Source of the DNA: Rhizobium sp. J15 | GTDB taxonomy: Bacteria; Pseudomonadota; Alphaproteobacteria; Rhizobiales; Rhizobiaceae | NCBI RefSeq assembly: GCF_002531825.1 | Contig: NZ_NWSX01000018.1 | Coordinates: 1 to 64,000, forward strand | Reading direction: 5' to 3' | Length of the DNA stretch: 64,000 nt | Shown: one piece after another, positions 41,635-50,054 of the stretch | How the letters are laid out: the number at the start of each line of letters is the position of its first letter | Position numbering within the stretch: the first letter of the stretch is position 1 | Position numbers and translations under genes: made by a program | Notes under the pieces: generated by a model | What the model was told of the DNA's origin: nothing | Databases searched by the model: none | The model's input: only the letters and a program-made list of their open reading frames with translations

Positions 41635-42474
41635 ATGAGCAATAAGATTCTCGTTCTCGGCGCGACGGGCACCGTCGGCAGGCATGTGGTGGAAGGGCTT
41701 CTCGCCAAGGGCGAGGCCGTCAAGGCCGCCTCCCGCTCGGGCAAGCCGGTCGCCGGCGCCGAAGGCGTCGTCTTCGATTATGCCAGGCCCGAAACCTTTG
41801 GCCCGGCCTTCGAAGGCGTCGATCGCGCCCATGTGCTGCTGGCGTCGGGCTATGTCGATGCCAAGGGCATGCTCCTGCCGGTCATCGAGGCGGCAGCTGC
41901 CCGCAAGGTGAAGGTCGTCTTCCAGAGCGTGATCGGCGTCGATGCCGATGATTCCATTCCCTATCGCCAGGTCGAGATCGCGCTCGAAAAGTCAGGCACG
42001 CCTTACGTCATCCTGCGCCCGAACTGGTTCTCCGATAATTTCCACACCTTCTGGAAGCCGGGCATCGACCACGGCCAGATCGCGCTTCCGGCCGCCGACG
42101 GCAAGTCGAGCTTCATCGATGCCCGCGACATCGCCGCCAGCGCCGTCGCCGCCTTGACCTCCTCCGCCTTCGACCGCAAGGCCTTCAACCTCACCGGCCC
42201 GGAAGCCCTGTCCTATGAAGAGGCTGCCGCCATCCTCTCCGAGGCCACCGGCAAGCCGATCGCCTATAACGCCATCACCGACGAGGCCTTCATCACCATC
42301 CTGACCGGCGCCGGCGTGCCGGCCGATTACGCGAGCTTCCTCGCCTCGATCTTCTATCCCGTCCGCCAGGGCTGGACCGCCGTCACCACCGGCGACGTCG
42401 AAACCCTGACCGGTAAGCCCCCGCGCTCGCTGAAGACCTACGCCGCCGATTACGCCGCGGCGCTGAAGGCCTGA
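41635..42474 (+). CDS. NmrA/QorB-like NAD(P)H-binding oxidoreductase
   Basis: This 279-residue enzyme has the Rossmann motif LVLGATGTVGRHVVEGL at the N-terminus, an Arg in ASRSGKP for NADPH, VKVVFQSVIGVD, and YVILRPNWFSDNF typical of NmrA/azoreductase (QOR2-like) proteins, followed by FIDARDIAASAVAALT and LTGPEALSYEEAA. These soluble proteins reduce quinones or act as redox-dependent regulators. ATG 41635 follows AAGGAGAGTGGC. It is divergent from HxlR regulator 3. Confidence 0.9.
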   Translation: MSNKILVLGATGTVGRHVVEGLLAKGEAVKAASRSGKPVAGAEGVVFDYARPETFGPAFEGVDRAHVLLASGYVDAKGMLLPVIEAAAARKVKVVFQSVIGVDADDSIPYRQVEIALEKSGTPYVILRPNWFSDNFHTFWKPGIDHGQIALPAADGKSSFIDARDIAASAVAALTSSAFDRKAFNLTGPEALSYEEAAAILSEATGKPIAYNAITDEAFITILTGAGVPADYASFLASIFYPVRQGWTAVTTGDVETLTGKPPRSLKTYAADYAAALKA

Positions 42475-42676
42475 GCCTTGGCGGCTGATCGCCATCGTCT
42501 CCGGCCGCGGCCAAAGGCGATCAGCCATCCCCTCGTCGTGCTCGGGCTTGTCCCGAGCATCTGCCTCCGGAGCAGCAGACCCTCGGCACAAGGCAGGGAT
42601 GACGGCGCGAGCGGTTCGCCGCTCCCCATCTTCTATTGGATTGGAAACCAACCACGGCCGGCAGCCCCCGGCCGCA

Positions 42677-42928
42677 TCACCACCGGACGAGCGCCTTGCC
42701 CCGCCGCGCGCGAAGGAGCCAGATCCGGCCAGCTCTCCAGCCCCAGACTGCCAGGGCGCACAAGCTGCTGGACGTGTAGCTGATCACCAGGATGAGGATG
42801 CATGCGGCCGCCACCAGAATGCCGATTTCGTCATCGACGTCGAAAGCCGCCTCAGCAACCGCCCTGAAGAAAGATCCGGAATCGCGACGAGACCGTCGTT
42901 TCCCAGTCTTCGCATCTTGGTCGCCCAT
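42677..42928 (-). CDS. Small membrane protein, 83 residues
   Basis: A minus-strand gene from ATG 42928, with GGAGG six bases upstream. Residues 1-30 are polar and basic, a short acidic stretch (FDVDDEIG) follows, then two membrane segments (ILVAAACILILVISY and LCALAVWGWRAG) and a basic end (LLRARRGKALVRW), so a cytoplasmic N-terminus is likely. No family recognised. It lies between palindromic repeats and a kinase gene, transcribed against both. Confidence 0.55.
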   Translation of the reverse strand: MGDQDAKTGKRRSRRDSGSFFRAVAEAAFDVDDEIGILVAAACILILVISYTSSSLCALAVWGWRAGRIWLLRARRGKALVRW

Positions 42929-43099
42929 CGCCCCTCCGCTGCATCAGCTTATCGAGAGGTAGGAACGCGACGAAGCGCTTGCAACGGCGGCCGCGGGACG
43001 AAAACGCAATATCGACGCCACTTGCATCGGCAAGACATGTCGGATTGGAATAGGAACGACCAAGCCCTGCCCTGACAGAGACCCGACCGACCACGCCAG

Positions 43100-43633
43100 A
43101 TGTTCCGCCCCAACGAAATCCTCATCCTGACGGGAACGCCCGGCTCAGGCAAAACGACCGCCGCGAGCCGCATCGCGCGGCTGCCCGGCAGCCCCAAGGT
43201 CCATCTGCATTCGGACGACTTCTGGAGCTTCATCAAGACGGGCTCCATCCCGCCGTGGCAACCCGAGGCCCAGGCCCAGAACGCAACGGTGATGGACGTG
43301 CTGGGAGCCGCCGCGGCCCGCTATGCCAAAGGCGGCTACTTCGTCCTGCTGGACGGCATCATCGGCCCCTGGTTCCTGGATGCCTTCCGCACGATCGAAG
43401 CCCCCCTGCACTACATCGTCCTCCGCCCCGACCTCGACGAAGCCATCAAACGCTGCCGCGAACGCGGCGGCGATACGCTCACCGACCCCGCTCCGATTTC
43501 CGACCTGCACCGCCAATTCGCAAACCTCGGCACATTGGAACCCCACGCGCTGCCGGTCACCGGCCTGAGCCCCGACGAGACCTGCGACACGATCGCCAAG
43601 GCAATGGAAAGCGGCCGCTTCCGGCTGAAGTAG
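43100..43633 (+). CDS. AAA-type P-loop kinase-like protein
   Basis: This 177-residue protein has a Walker A motif GTPGSGKTT near the N-terminus (ILILTGTPGSGKTTAASRIA), HLHSDDFW as a Walker-B-like/substrate acid pair, GGYFVLLDGIIGPWFLD, and a lid-like RCRERGGD. The fold is that of small-molecule phosphotransferases such as chloramphenicol phosphotransferase-like or shikimate-type kinases; the substrate cannot be deduced. ATG 43100 has no strong ribosome site. It stands alone between repeat-rich intergenic stretches. Confidence 0.82.
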   Translation: MFRPNEILILTGTPGSGKTTAASRIARLPGSPKVHLHSDDFWSFIKTGSIPPWQPEAQAQNATVMDVLGAAAARYAKGGYFVLLDGIIGPWFLDAFRTIEAPLHYIVLRPDLDEAIKRCRERGGDTLTDPAPISDLHRQFANLGTLEPHALPVTGLSPDETCDTIAKAMESGRFRLK

Positions 43634-43827
43634 CCCCCGCGCGCCACCCAGCCATCCGCCGTGGCAAACGCAGTTATCGCCGCCACCAACCACCCGCCCC
43701 AGTCCTTCGAGGCTCCGGCCTATGGCCTGCGCACCTCAGCATGAGGGCCGATCGGCGTGCCGCACGGCAAAGGAGTCAAGTTGCGCCGCAATGCCTTCCG
43801 GCGAGCCAGGCACCGCCCTCTCCCCAG

Positions 43828-43867
43828 CCTCATCCTAAGGTGCCCGCAGGGGCCTCGAAGGACGAGG
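43828..43867. repeat. Dispersed palindromic repeat, family 1 copy d
   Basis: CCTCATCCTAAGGTGCCCGC followed by AGGGGCCTCGAAGGACGAGG. The preceding 36 bases (CTTCCGGCGAGCCAGGCACC and on) are nearly identical to those before copy e at 45786, so the two copies share a longer unit. Confidence 0.8.
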
Positions 43868-43928
43868 CTGCCACCGACCTCGGCAAACTCCGACACCACC
43901 CGCACTTGCTCGCTGGCCAAGGCGGCAT

Positions 43929-44396
43929 CTATCGCAACGGCAGCTCGTAGCTCCGCTTCAGCGTCTCCATCGGCACATCGGTCTTGACGCTGAGCACGCT
44001 CGGAATACGGGTCAGGTGATCCGCCTGAAAGCGCCAATAGCTGTGCAGATCGGCGGTGACGATCCTCAGAACCGCATCGCACTCCCCTGTGGTTAGGTAG
44101 CATTCCATCACTTCCGGAAAGCGCCTGACGGCTTCGGCAAAGCGCAGCGTGACTTCGGCATCCTGCGTCTTGAACCACACCCGGGCAAAAACCGTCAGCC
44201 CGGCCCCGACTTTTTCAGGGTCGAGCACGGCGACATAGCGATCGATGATCCCCGCTTCTTCCAGCAGCCGCACGCGGCGCAGGCATGGCGAGGGTGAAAG
44301 CCCAACCTCCTTTGCCAGTTCGACATTGGAGATACGCCCGTCGCGCTGAAGGACGCGCAGTATATGGCGATCGATGGGATCGAGAGTGATTGGCAT
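43929..44396 (-). CDS. Lrp/AsnC-family transcriptional regulator
   Basis: This 155-residue protein has the N-terminal helix-turn-helix (LDPIDRHILRVLQRDGRISN, VELAKEVGLSPSPCLRRVRL) and a C-terminal RAM effector domain with VMECYLTTGECDAVLRIVTADL. It is divergent from argininosuccinate synthase with 124 bases between, so it probably senses an amino acid, such as arginine, ornithine or citrulline, and controls that gene. The intergenic dyads described at 44423-44476 fit Lrp binding. The ligand is inference. Confidence 0.92.
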   Translation of the reverse strand: MPITLDPIDRHILRVLQRDGRISNVELAKEVGLSPSPCLRRVRLLEEAGIIDRYVAVLDPEKVGAGLTVFARVWFKTQDAEVTLRFAEAVRRFPEVMECYLTTGECDAVLRIVTADLHSYWRFQADHLTRIPSVLSVKTDVPMETLKRSYELPLR

Positions 44397-44422
44397 TTAA
44401 TAGCTCTGCAGAATCCTAAGGC

Positions 44423-44476
44423 GGCATTATATGCCAAAGTTTCGCAATTTCTGGGATAATTCGCAAGCTCATTGCG
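44423..44476. promoter_or_regulatory. Candidate Lrp operators in the argG promoter region
   Basis: GGCAT-TAT-ATGCC (44423-44435) is an exact palindrome. TTCGCAA occurs twice in direct orientation (44441-44447 and 44460-44466) and CATTGCG follows at 44470-44476. Both lie between the Lrp-type regulator and argininosuccinate synthase. Confidence 0.45.
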
Positions 44477-44520
44477 ACTGGCTTGATCTATCGTTCCACG
44501 TATTCCTGTGGAGAGAACAA

Positions 44521-45735
44521 ATGGCAAGAAAGAAAGCAAAAATCGTCCTCGCCTACTCGGGCGGACTGGATACGTCGATCATCCTCAAATGGCTGCAGGA
44601 GACCTATGGCTGCGAAGTCGTCACCTTTACCGCCGATCTCGGCCAGGACGAGGAACTCGAGCCGGCGCGGGCGAAGGCCGAAATGCTTGGCGTCAAAGAC
44701 ATCCGTATCGTCGATCTGCGCGAGGAATTCGTCCAAGATTTCGTGTTTCCCATGCTCAGGGCGAACGCTCTCTATGAGGGGCAATATCTCCTCGGCAGCT
44801 CCATCGCCCGGCCGCTGATTGCCAAGCATCTCGTCACCATAGCCCGGGAAGTCGGCGCGGATGCCATCGCCCACGGCGCGACCGGCAAGGGCAATGATCA
44901 AGTCCGTTTTGAGCTCGCCGTCAGTGCGCTCGATCCGTCGCTCGAAGTCGTCGCCCCATGGCGCCGGTGGGACATCCGCTCCCGCGCTCAGCTTCTGGAA
45001 TATGCCGAGAGGCACCGGATCCCGGTGCCGAGCGACAAACGCGGCGAAGCGCCCTTTTCGATCGACGCCAATCTCCTGCACACCTCGACCGAAGGCAAGA
45101 TCCTCGAAAATCCAGCCGAGATCGCGCCCGCTTACATCTATCAGCGCACGGTCGATCCCGTCGATGCCCCCGACACTCCCGAGACCATCACCATCGGCTT
45201 CGAAGGCGGCGACCCGGTTTCCGTGAACGGCAGGCTTATGACGCCGGCGGCCCTGCTGAGCGAACTCAATCGGCTCGGCGGACGGCACGGCGTCGGACGG
45301 CTCGATCTCGTCGAAAACCGCTTCATCGGCATGAAGTCGAGGGGTGTTTACGAAACACCGGGAGGCACGATCCTGCTTGCCGCCCATCGCGGCATCGAAT
45401 CCATCACGCTCGATCGGGCCGCCGCCCATCTGAAAGACGAGATCATGCCCCGCTACGCCGAGTTGATCTATAACGGCTTCTGGTTCGCGCCCGAGCGGGA
45501 AATGCTGCAGACCCTGATAGACCGCAGCCAGGCCTTCGTCAGCGGCGAAGTGACGGTCAGGCTCTACAAAGGAAGCGCCACGGTCATCTCCCGCACCTCC
45601 CCCTCGTCGCTCTACTCCGCCGACCTCGTCACCTTCGAGGAAAGCTCGATCACCTACGACCACCGCGACGCCGAAGGCTTCATCCGGCTCAACGGCTTGC
45701 GGCTCAAAAACTGGGCAGCCCGCAACGGAGGGTGA
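44521..45735 (+). CDS. argG: Argininosuccinate synthase
   Basis: This 404-residue enzyme joins citrulline and aspartate using ATP, the step before arginine. The PP-loop is AYSGGLDTS (residues 11-19), followed by [25 protein letters not shown] (citrulline and aspartate binding), the [13 protein letters not shown] segment and [14 protein letters not shown]. Length is normal for the family. ATG 44521 is supported by GGAGAG; a longer open frame begins at 44431 but is not protein-like. No other arg gene is near. Divergent control by the AsnC/Lrp gene suggests a conditionally expressed copy, possibly in addition to a housekeeping argG elsewhere; that cannot be tested here. Confidence 0.95.
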   Translation: MARKKAKIVLAYSGGLDTSIILKWLQETYGCEVVTFTADLGQDEELEPARAKAEMLGVKDIRIVDLREEFVQDFVFPMLRANALYEGQYLLGSSIARPLIAKHLVTIAREVGADAIAHGATGKGNDQVRFELAVSALDPSLEVVAPWRRWDIRSRAQLLEYAERHRIPVPSDKRGEAPFSIDANLLHTSTEGKILENPAEIAPAYIYQRTVDPVDAPDTPETITIGFEGGDPVSVNGRLMTPAALLSELNRLGGRHGVGRLDLVENRFIGMKSRGVYETPGGTILLAAHRGIESITLDRAAAHLKDEIMPRYAELIYNGFWFAPEREMLQTLIDRSQAFVSGEVTVRLYKGSATVISRTSPSSLYSADLVTFEESSITYDHRDAEGFIRLNGLRLKNWAARNGG

Positions 45736-45785
45736 CCTTCCCCAAGCCCCGCCTTCCGGCGAGCCAAGCACCGCCCTCTCTCCAG

Positions 45786-45829
45786 CCTCATCCTGATGAG
45801 GTGCCCCGCAGGGGCCTCGAAGGACGGGG
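45786..45829. repeat. Dispersed palindromic repeat, family 1 copy e
   Basis: CCTCATCCTGATGAGGTGCC, then CCGCAGGGGCCTCGAAGGAC and GGGGC. It has a four-base internal insertion (ATGA) relative to the other copies and a changed final arm. Confidence 0.8.
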
Positions 45830-45937
45830 CTGACCACCCCGCCTTGGCAAAGCACGCGCCCTGCCCGCACAAGGCCTCACCCCCATTGGAGGCCACGGGA
45901 CTATAAGATCAAATCGCCTCCCGCTCGATTTAAATCT

Positions 45938-46465
45938 TCATCCCGCAAAGGCCCGCAGCAATGCCAGCCCTTCGGGCCAATCGCCGAGCCCGCTCTGCCC
46001 GTTGACATGCCCCGCCGCACCGATGATTTTAAGGTCGCTTCCCCATTCAGCCGCCCTCGCCTCGGCATGGCCGAGCGACCCATAGGGATCGTCCGTGCTC
46101 GCCACGATCATCGACCGGAAACGGAAGCGCTCGCGCGGCGGGCCGGCAAAACCCGCCGCCTCCCCCGGAAAGGCCGCGGAGGACGGATCAGGCACGGCGA
46201 CGAGGAACGCACCGCGGGCCGGTGCGACCGAAATCTTCTGCCAATGCGCGACCAGCAGGCAGGCAAGGCTGTGGGCGACGAGAACCGGCGGTTCCGCCGC
46301 GGAGCGCACCGCCCGGTCCAGCGCCGCGATCCAGTCGGAAAGCTTCGGCTCGTCCCAGCTTGCCGGCGAAAAGCGGGCGATGGAAGGATCGGCCTCCTCC
46401 CACAGGCTTTGCCAATGATTGCTTCCGGAATTGCCGATGCCCGGCAGATGAATGAATTTGCTCAC
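45938..46465 (-). CDS. RBBP9/YdeN-family alpha/beta hydrolase
   Basis: This 175-residue serine hydrolase has the family N-terminus (FIHLPGIGNSGSNHWQSLWE), nucleophile Ser in VLVAHSLACLLVAHW, an Asp in ASTDDPYGS and the catalytic His in GAAGHVNGQSGLGDWPEG. All three residues are in the right order. The family is small and cytosolic, with unknown substrates. It is divergent from the second Lrp-type regulator with about 100 bases between. Confidence 0.9.
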   Translation of the reverse strand: MSKFIHLPGIGNSGSNHWQSLWEEADPSIARFSPASWDEPKLSDWIAALDRAVRSAAEPPVLVAHSLACLLVAHWQKISVAPARGAFLVAVPDPSSAAFPGEAAGFAGPPRERFRFRSMIVASTDDPYGSLGHAEARAAEWGSDLKIIGAAGHVNGQSGLGDWPEGLALLRAFAG

Positions 46466-46569
46466 GCTTCACCTCTTTGCTGCTTTCAGCGCATATTGTC
46501 CGTTTACAGCAGCCCGGAGAATTGGCATTCATCGGAAAAGAACAGCGAAAACCGATGGATTGAAGGCAG

Positions 46570-47055
46570 ATGGCAAAACCGACCGATTACCGCGCCGGGC
46601 TCGATCCGACCGATATAGCCATGATCGAGATCCTGCAGGATGACGGCCGGATCAGCGTCTCGGAACTCGGCAGAAAGGTCGGCCTCTCCCAGCCGGCCGC
46701 CTCGGAGCGGCTGAAGCGGCTCGAGGAGCGCGGCATTCTCACCGGCTACAGGGCGGTCGTCGACCCCGCCTCCCTCGGCCTTGGCATGATGGCGGTCATC
46801 CGCCTGCGCACGACCCATGAACACATCAAACCCTGCCTGAAGCAGTTCGCCGAAATGCCCGAGATCATCGAGGTGCTGCGGCTGACGGGCGAGGATTGTT
46901 TTCACCTGAAGGTCATCGTGCCCTCGCCCGCCGGTCTGGAGGCCATCGTCGATTCCGTCGCCCGATACGGCTCGGTGACGACGGCCATCGTCCTGCGCAG
47001 CGAACGCCCGAAGCCGCTCGGCCGCGCATTGATCGCAAAACTTGGGGTGGCGTGA
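46570..47055 (+). CDS. Lrp/AsnC-family transcriptional regulator, second
   Basis: This 161-residue protein has an HTH (LDPTDIAMIEILQDDGRIS, VSELGRKVGLSQPAASERLK) and the RAM domain with IIEVLRLTGEDCFHLKVIVP. Sequence differs considerably from the regulator at 43929, so it is not a recent duplicate. It is divergent from the RBBP9-like hydrolase and followed by a palindromic repeat. The regulated gene is probably the divergent hydrolase or its own. Confidence 0.92.
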   Translation: MAKPTDYRAGLDPTDIAMIEILQDDGRISVSELGRKVGLSQPAASERLKRLEERGILTGYRAVVDPASLGLGMMAVIRLRTTHEHIKPCLKQFAEMPEIIEVLRLTGEDCFHLKVIVPSPAGLEAIVDSVARYGSVTTAIVLRSERPKPLGRALIAKLGVA

Positions 47056-47163
47056 CGCCTACAGCGTGTCGCGCAAAAGTGTGCGCGGTTTGGCGATAAC
47101 GACACGCGTAAAAACAAAGATCTAAAGCTCGGGAAGCGAATCTGAAGGATCGCGACGTGCTTT
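47056..47163. repeat. Rhizobial-type intergenic repeat after Lrp gene
   Basis: Includes CAGCGTGTCGCGCAAAAGTG, then GCGGTTTGGCGATAACGACA and TAAAAACAAAGATCTAAAG. I recognise this as a widely dispersed rhizobial intergenic unit; no second copy is in the window, so its repeat nature rests on general knowledge. Confidence 0.5.
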
Positions 47164-47308
47164 AGTCCCCATTTAAAACGATCTTAAAAATCCCACCCCG
47201 AAAATTAATCGATTTTAATTTTATCATTAAAATTTTCTTGTTGCGCCGCAATAGAAACTGGATTTTAACTTTGTGCGGGTGCTCAGTTGGTTCGTTGGAG
47301 GAACTCGC

Positions 47309-47482
47309 ATGACTGTGACATTTCCGCTTACCGAGAAGCGCGATGCAGACGCATTGCTGAAGCATTTGACGCTGCACAAGCTGACTTTCCCGGGCAACTG
47401 CGCCGTGTCGCTGAAGGCCCAGGTCGCCCACGTTTCCTCGCCGCACACCACCGCGCTCGGCGCTGCCCGCACCGCCTGGTAG
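47309..47482 (+). CDS. Small hypothetical protein, 57 residues
   Basis: ATG 47309 follows TTGGAGGAACTCGC, a strong ribosome site. The peptide (MTVTFPLTEKRDADALLKHL, then TLHKLTFPGNCAVSLKAQVA and HVSSPHTTALGAARTAW) is soluble with natural composition. The preceding 100 bases are very AT-rich, with repeated ATTTTAAT-like runs, so a strong promoter is likely. No family recognised. Confidence 0.55.
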   Translation: MTVTFPLTEKRDADALLKHLTLHKLTFPGNCAVSLKAQVAHVSSPHTTALGAARTAW

Positions 47483-47563
47483 GCATCATCCTTTCGCCGT
47501 GACGCCGGCGCGGCAGCCCGTCACGCCGGACTGCCGCAACCGGCACCCGCTCAGGCGATCCGC

Positions 47564-48940
47564 TCATCCCCTGCGGATGCCGAGCAGCTTGTAATGCGTG
47601 CTGCCCAGATCGCCGTCCTTCGGATAGTTCTGATAGCAGACGCTGTCGCTCTGATTGCCGCCGAGGATCTTCACCGTCGGCCCGCCCTCGTCGGCGACGA
47701 AGAAGCCCACATGCCCGTCCGAGCCGCTGATCGCGCCGCGGGCGAAGACGGCGATATCGCCTTCCCTCGGATTGTCGGTCACGTTCTCTCCCCAGTTCTT
47801 CCAGCTTCGCGCATCCTGCCGGTCGGTGCCGACCATGCCGGCCTGCTCGACGCAGAAATTGACGAAGGAGGAGCACCAGGCGACGCTGTCGTCCGTTCCC
47901 GACCAGTGGTTGGTGGATTTGTGATACATGACGATGCGCGGATTGTTGCCGCGGCCGGGCACCTCGGCGATGCCCCTTGCCAACTCCGCTTTGGCGACCG
48001 TGTAAGGCGTCGTGCCGATCGCCTCTTCGATCGGGAAGCCGCCGGACAGCACCTTCAGGAAGCTCGCATGCATGTAGCCGTCGACCGTGCCGTCGCCGTC
48101 GAGATCGACCTTGGCCCATTCGCCGTGGCGCTCCAGGATGGTGACCGGCGTGCCGAGCGGAAGCGCCCTTTCGACGGCGAAGCTCTCGCCCGGCCCCCGG
48201 CGCAGGTTGAGCCCGCCGGCGGCGCTGACCTCGGCGAGTTCCGAATGCCGCTCGACCGCGGCCGCCAGCTCCCGGGAGGCGCCGAGCATCAAGGCGCTGC
48301 CCTCCGCATCGGCGCGGAACTGGCCGAAATCCTTCCATCTCCCGCCGACCATGTTGCCGTCATAGCCGATCCCTCGATAGTTGAGCGGCGGATGGATCTG
48401 GTAGAGCGCCCATTGGTCGGTGGTGAGCATCGCCCGCGTGCCCGACCAGCCGGTCGCCGCCGCCAGCCAGATGAAATCCACATAGCCCGCATCGCGCACC
48501 GCCCGGCCGACCGCGCCGGACCCGTAGACGCCGACGCGGTACTTGCCGCTCAGCCGCCGCGATACGGTCTTGAAATAGGCTTTGATCGAGGCGATATCGG
48601 CCGCCTTGTAGTAATCGTGATCGACGGAGAAGTAGATCGCCGAATTTTCCGGCTGTCCATAGGTGTCGGCCAGGGCCAGAGCCCGCTCGCTGTCGCGCGC
48701 GCCGGACTCGGCATCAAGATCGCCTATATTGCCGCCGGCGCCGCCGCGCTGCTGAAAAACCACGGCCAGCGACAGCCCCGCCTCGAGAATATCGTCATAT
48801 TCGGCCTTCTCGATCCGCTTCTGCGGCAGCCTGTTGGAATTGCTGTGATTATAGTAACGAATGACCGTCTCGACGCCGGATGCTTTCAGCTGATTGGCAT
48901 ATTGGCCCAATTCCCATGGGCTATCGATGACCTTATGCAT
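47564..48940 (-). CDS. Three-domain cell wall hydrolase: DUF1906 glycosidase-like, SH3, CHAP (TIGR02594)
   Basis: A 458-residue protein without a signal peptide. Residues 1-215 form a glycoside-hydrolase-like DUF1906 (Rv2525c-type) domain, with VIRYYNHSNSNRLPQKRIEK, YFSVDHDY, VGVYGSGAVG and WLAAATGWSGTR. Residues about 235-300 are an SH3 domain (GGLNLRRGPGESFAVERALP, GEWAKVDLDGDG). Residues 320-458 are a CHAP/NlpC-like peptidase of the TIGR02594 type, with the catalytic Cys in SVAWCSSFVNF and His in SDGHVGFFV. The lack of export signal suggests release by lysis or a dedicated secretion system, as in phage endolysins or effectors. No phage or secretion genes are adjacent. Confidence 0.85.
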   Translation of the reverse strand: MHKVIDSPWELGQYANQLKASGVETVIRYYNHSNSNRLPQKRIEKAEYDDILEAGLSLAVVFQQRGGAGGNIGDLDAESGARDSERALALADTYGQPENSAIYFSVDHDYYKAADIASIKAYFKTVSRRLSGKYRVGVYGSGAVGRAVRDAGYVDFIWLAAATGWSGTRAMLTTDQWALYQIHPPLNYRGIGYDGNMVGGRWKDFGQFRADAEGSALMLGASRELAAAVERHSELAEVSAAGGLNLRRGPGESFAVERALPLGTPVTILERHGEWAKVDLDGDGTVDGYMHASFLKVLSGGFPIEEAIGTTPYTVAKAELARGIAEVPGRGNNPRIVMYHKSTNHWSGTDDSVAWCSSFVNFCVEQAGMVGTDRQDARSWKNWGENVTDNPREGDIAVFARGAISGSDGHVGFFVADEGGPTVKILGGNQSDSVCYQNYPKDGDLGSTHYKLLGIRRG

Positions 48941-49185
48941 ATCGATCCCCTCAATTCTTTAAGAATACAGCCAGCCCCCGAAGTAAAATTACCATCTACA
49001 CTTTAAAGCTGCAATAATCACTATGGAGTAACCTGTCATTGTTTGGCTGGCGTGGCGTTGCCGTAGGCGCGGCAAGGCCCGCTTGCGCTGAAGGCGGCGA
49101 TCACAGTTCTGCCGGTGATCGTCAGCGGATACTTTCGATGAGGATGCGGGACGATACACCTGATCTCGGTGCGCCCTCTATGCGA

Positions 49186-49782
49186 TCACGCGTGGCGAAG
49201 CTGATGCCACGTCTCGAATTCGGCCACGCCGCGGATGCCGTGGTCCATGACCGCTTCGTAAACCAGCGTGCTGGAAATCGTTCCCGCACCTTGGGAGCGC
49301 TCGGCCAGCACACTCTTGATCTCCAGGATCGCTTCCCGGTCCGCGTCGGTCAGACGCGGCAACAGGGTCTTCAGGTGAGCAATGTCGGGCTGCCGGTCGG
49401 GCTGATCGACCAGCCAGATGTCGATGGTCCACATCGTCTGATCCGGCATTTGAACGGAGAGCCAGAGATAAAGCCCGTCGGGATATTTCTCCGGCTCGCT
49501 GTTCCATCTGCCGCTATCGTTGCGGAAGCGCACCGCGACGACGCGTTCCGTCATCCGCATCAGCCGAGCGCCGATGGCCGTAGACGCCTCGAACGCTTCG
49601 GCGTTGATCTCAGGGCAAACCACCGTGATATCGATGTCGCGGCGGACCATGAGCCCCATCGCCGAGCTTCCAACCCGGATAGTCCGGCCGAGATCGCCGA
49701 GCAATGCGTCAAGCCGCAGCGCCTGAACAACCTCATCGGCCTCAGCCTGCAGCCTTCGCTGGACATCTAACAGATCGGACAT
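49186..49782 (-). CDS. Nucleotidyltransferase superfamily protein (pol beta-like)
   Basis: This 198-residue protein has the nucleotidyltransferase core: RVGSSAMGLMVRRDIDITVV, i.e. the GS motif followed by D-x-D (as in GS-x9-DhDh), and a later acidic residue in WTIDIWLVDQPDR. Such domains transfer nucleotides to proteins, RNA or small molecules. A C-terminal helical part (RLTDADREAILEIKSVLAER) ends the protein. ATG 49782 is preceded by AAGGAAGAG. No partner gene is beside it, so it does not look like a MNT/HEPN toxin-antitoxin pair. Confidence 0.8.
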   Translation of the reverse strand: MSDLLDVQRRLQAEADEVVQALRLDALLGDLGRTIRVGSSAMGLMVRRDIDITVVCPEINAEAFEASTAIGARLMRMTERVVAVRFRNDSGRWNSEPEKYPDGLYLWLSVQMPDQTMWTIDIWLVDQPDRQPDIAHLKTLLPRLTDADREAILEIKSVLAERSQGAGTISSTLVYEAVMDHGIRGVAEFETWHQLRHA

Positions 49783-50054
49783 GCTCTCTTCCTTTATACG
49801 AAGAGGCACCGGATACAACTTTAATCTGCACGGATGCTTGACGGCGGAAGCACGAGGCATCGGAGTGAGGCAGCCCGAGCTTGCAAATCCACGCCTTCAA
49901 TAGGAACATTCGCAAAACCACGCCTTCATCCGTGACTCGCCAGGCGCGCGCCTGACAACGGCGGATTTCAAGACCAATCCCCATTTGGCCGGAATGCCCA
50001 TTTATTCACCGGAAAGACGGATCAGATCAGCCTAAGCCGGAGCAAAGCCCTGAC

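Noticed and set aside
49186..49782. MNT/HEPN toxin-antitoxin pair
   Set aside because: The nucleotidyltransferase has no HEPN gene beside it; the HEPN-like protein at 61522 is 12 kb away.
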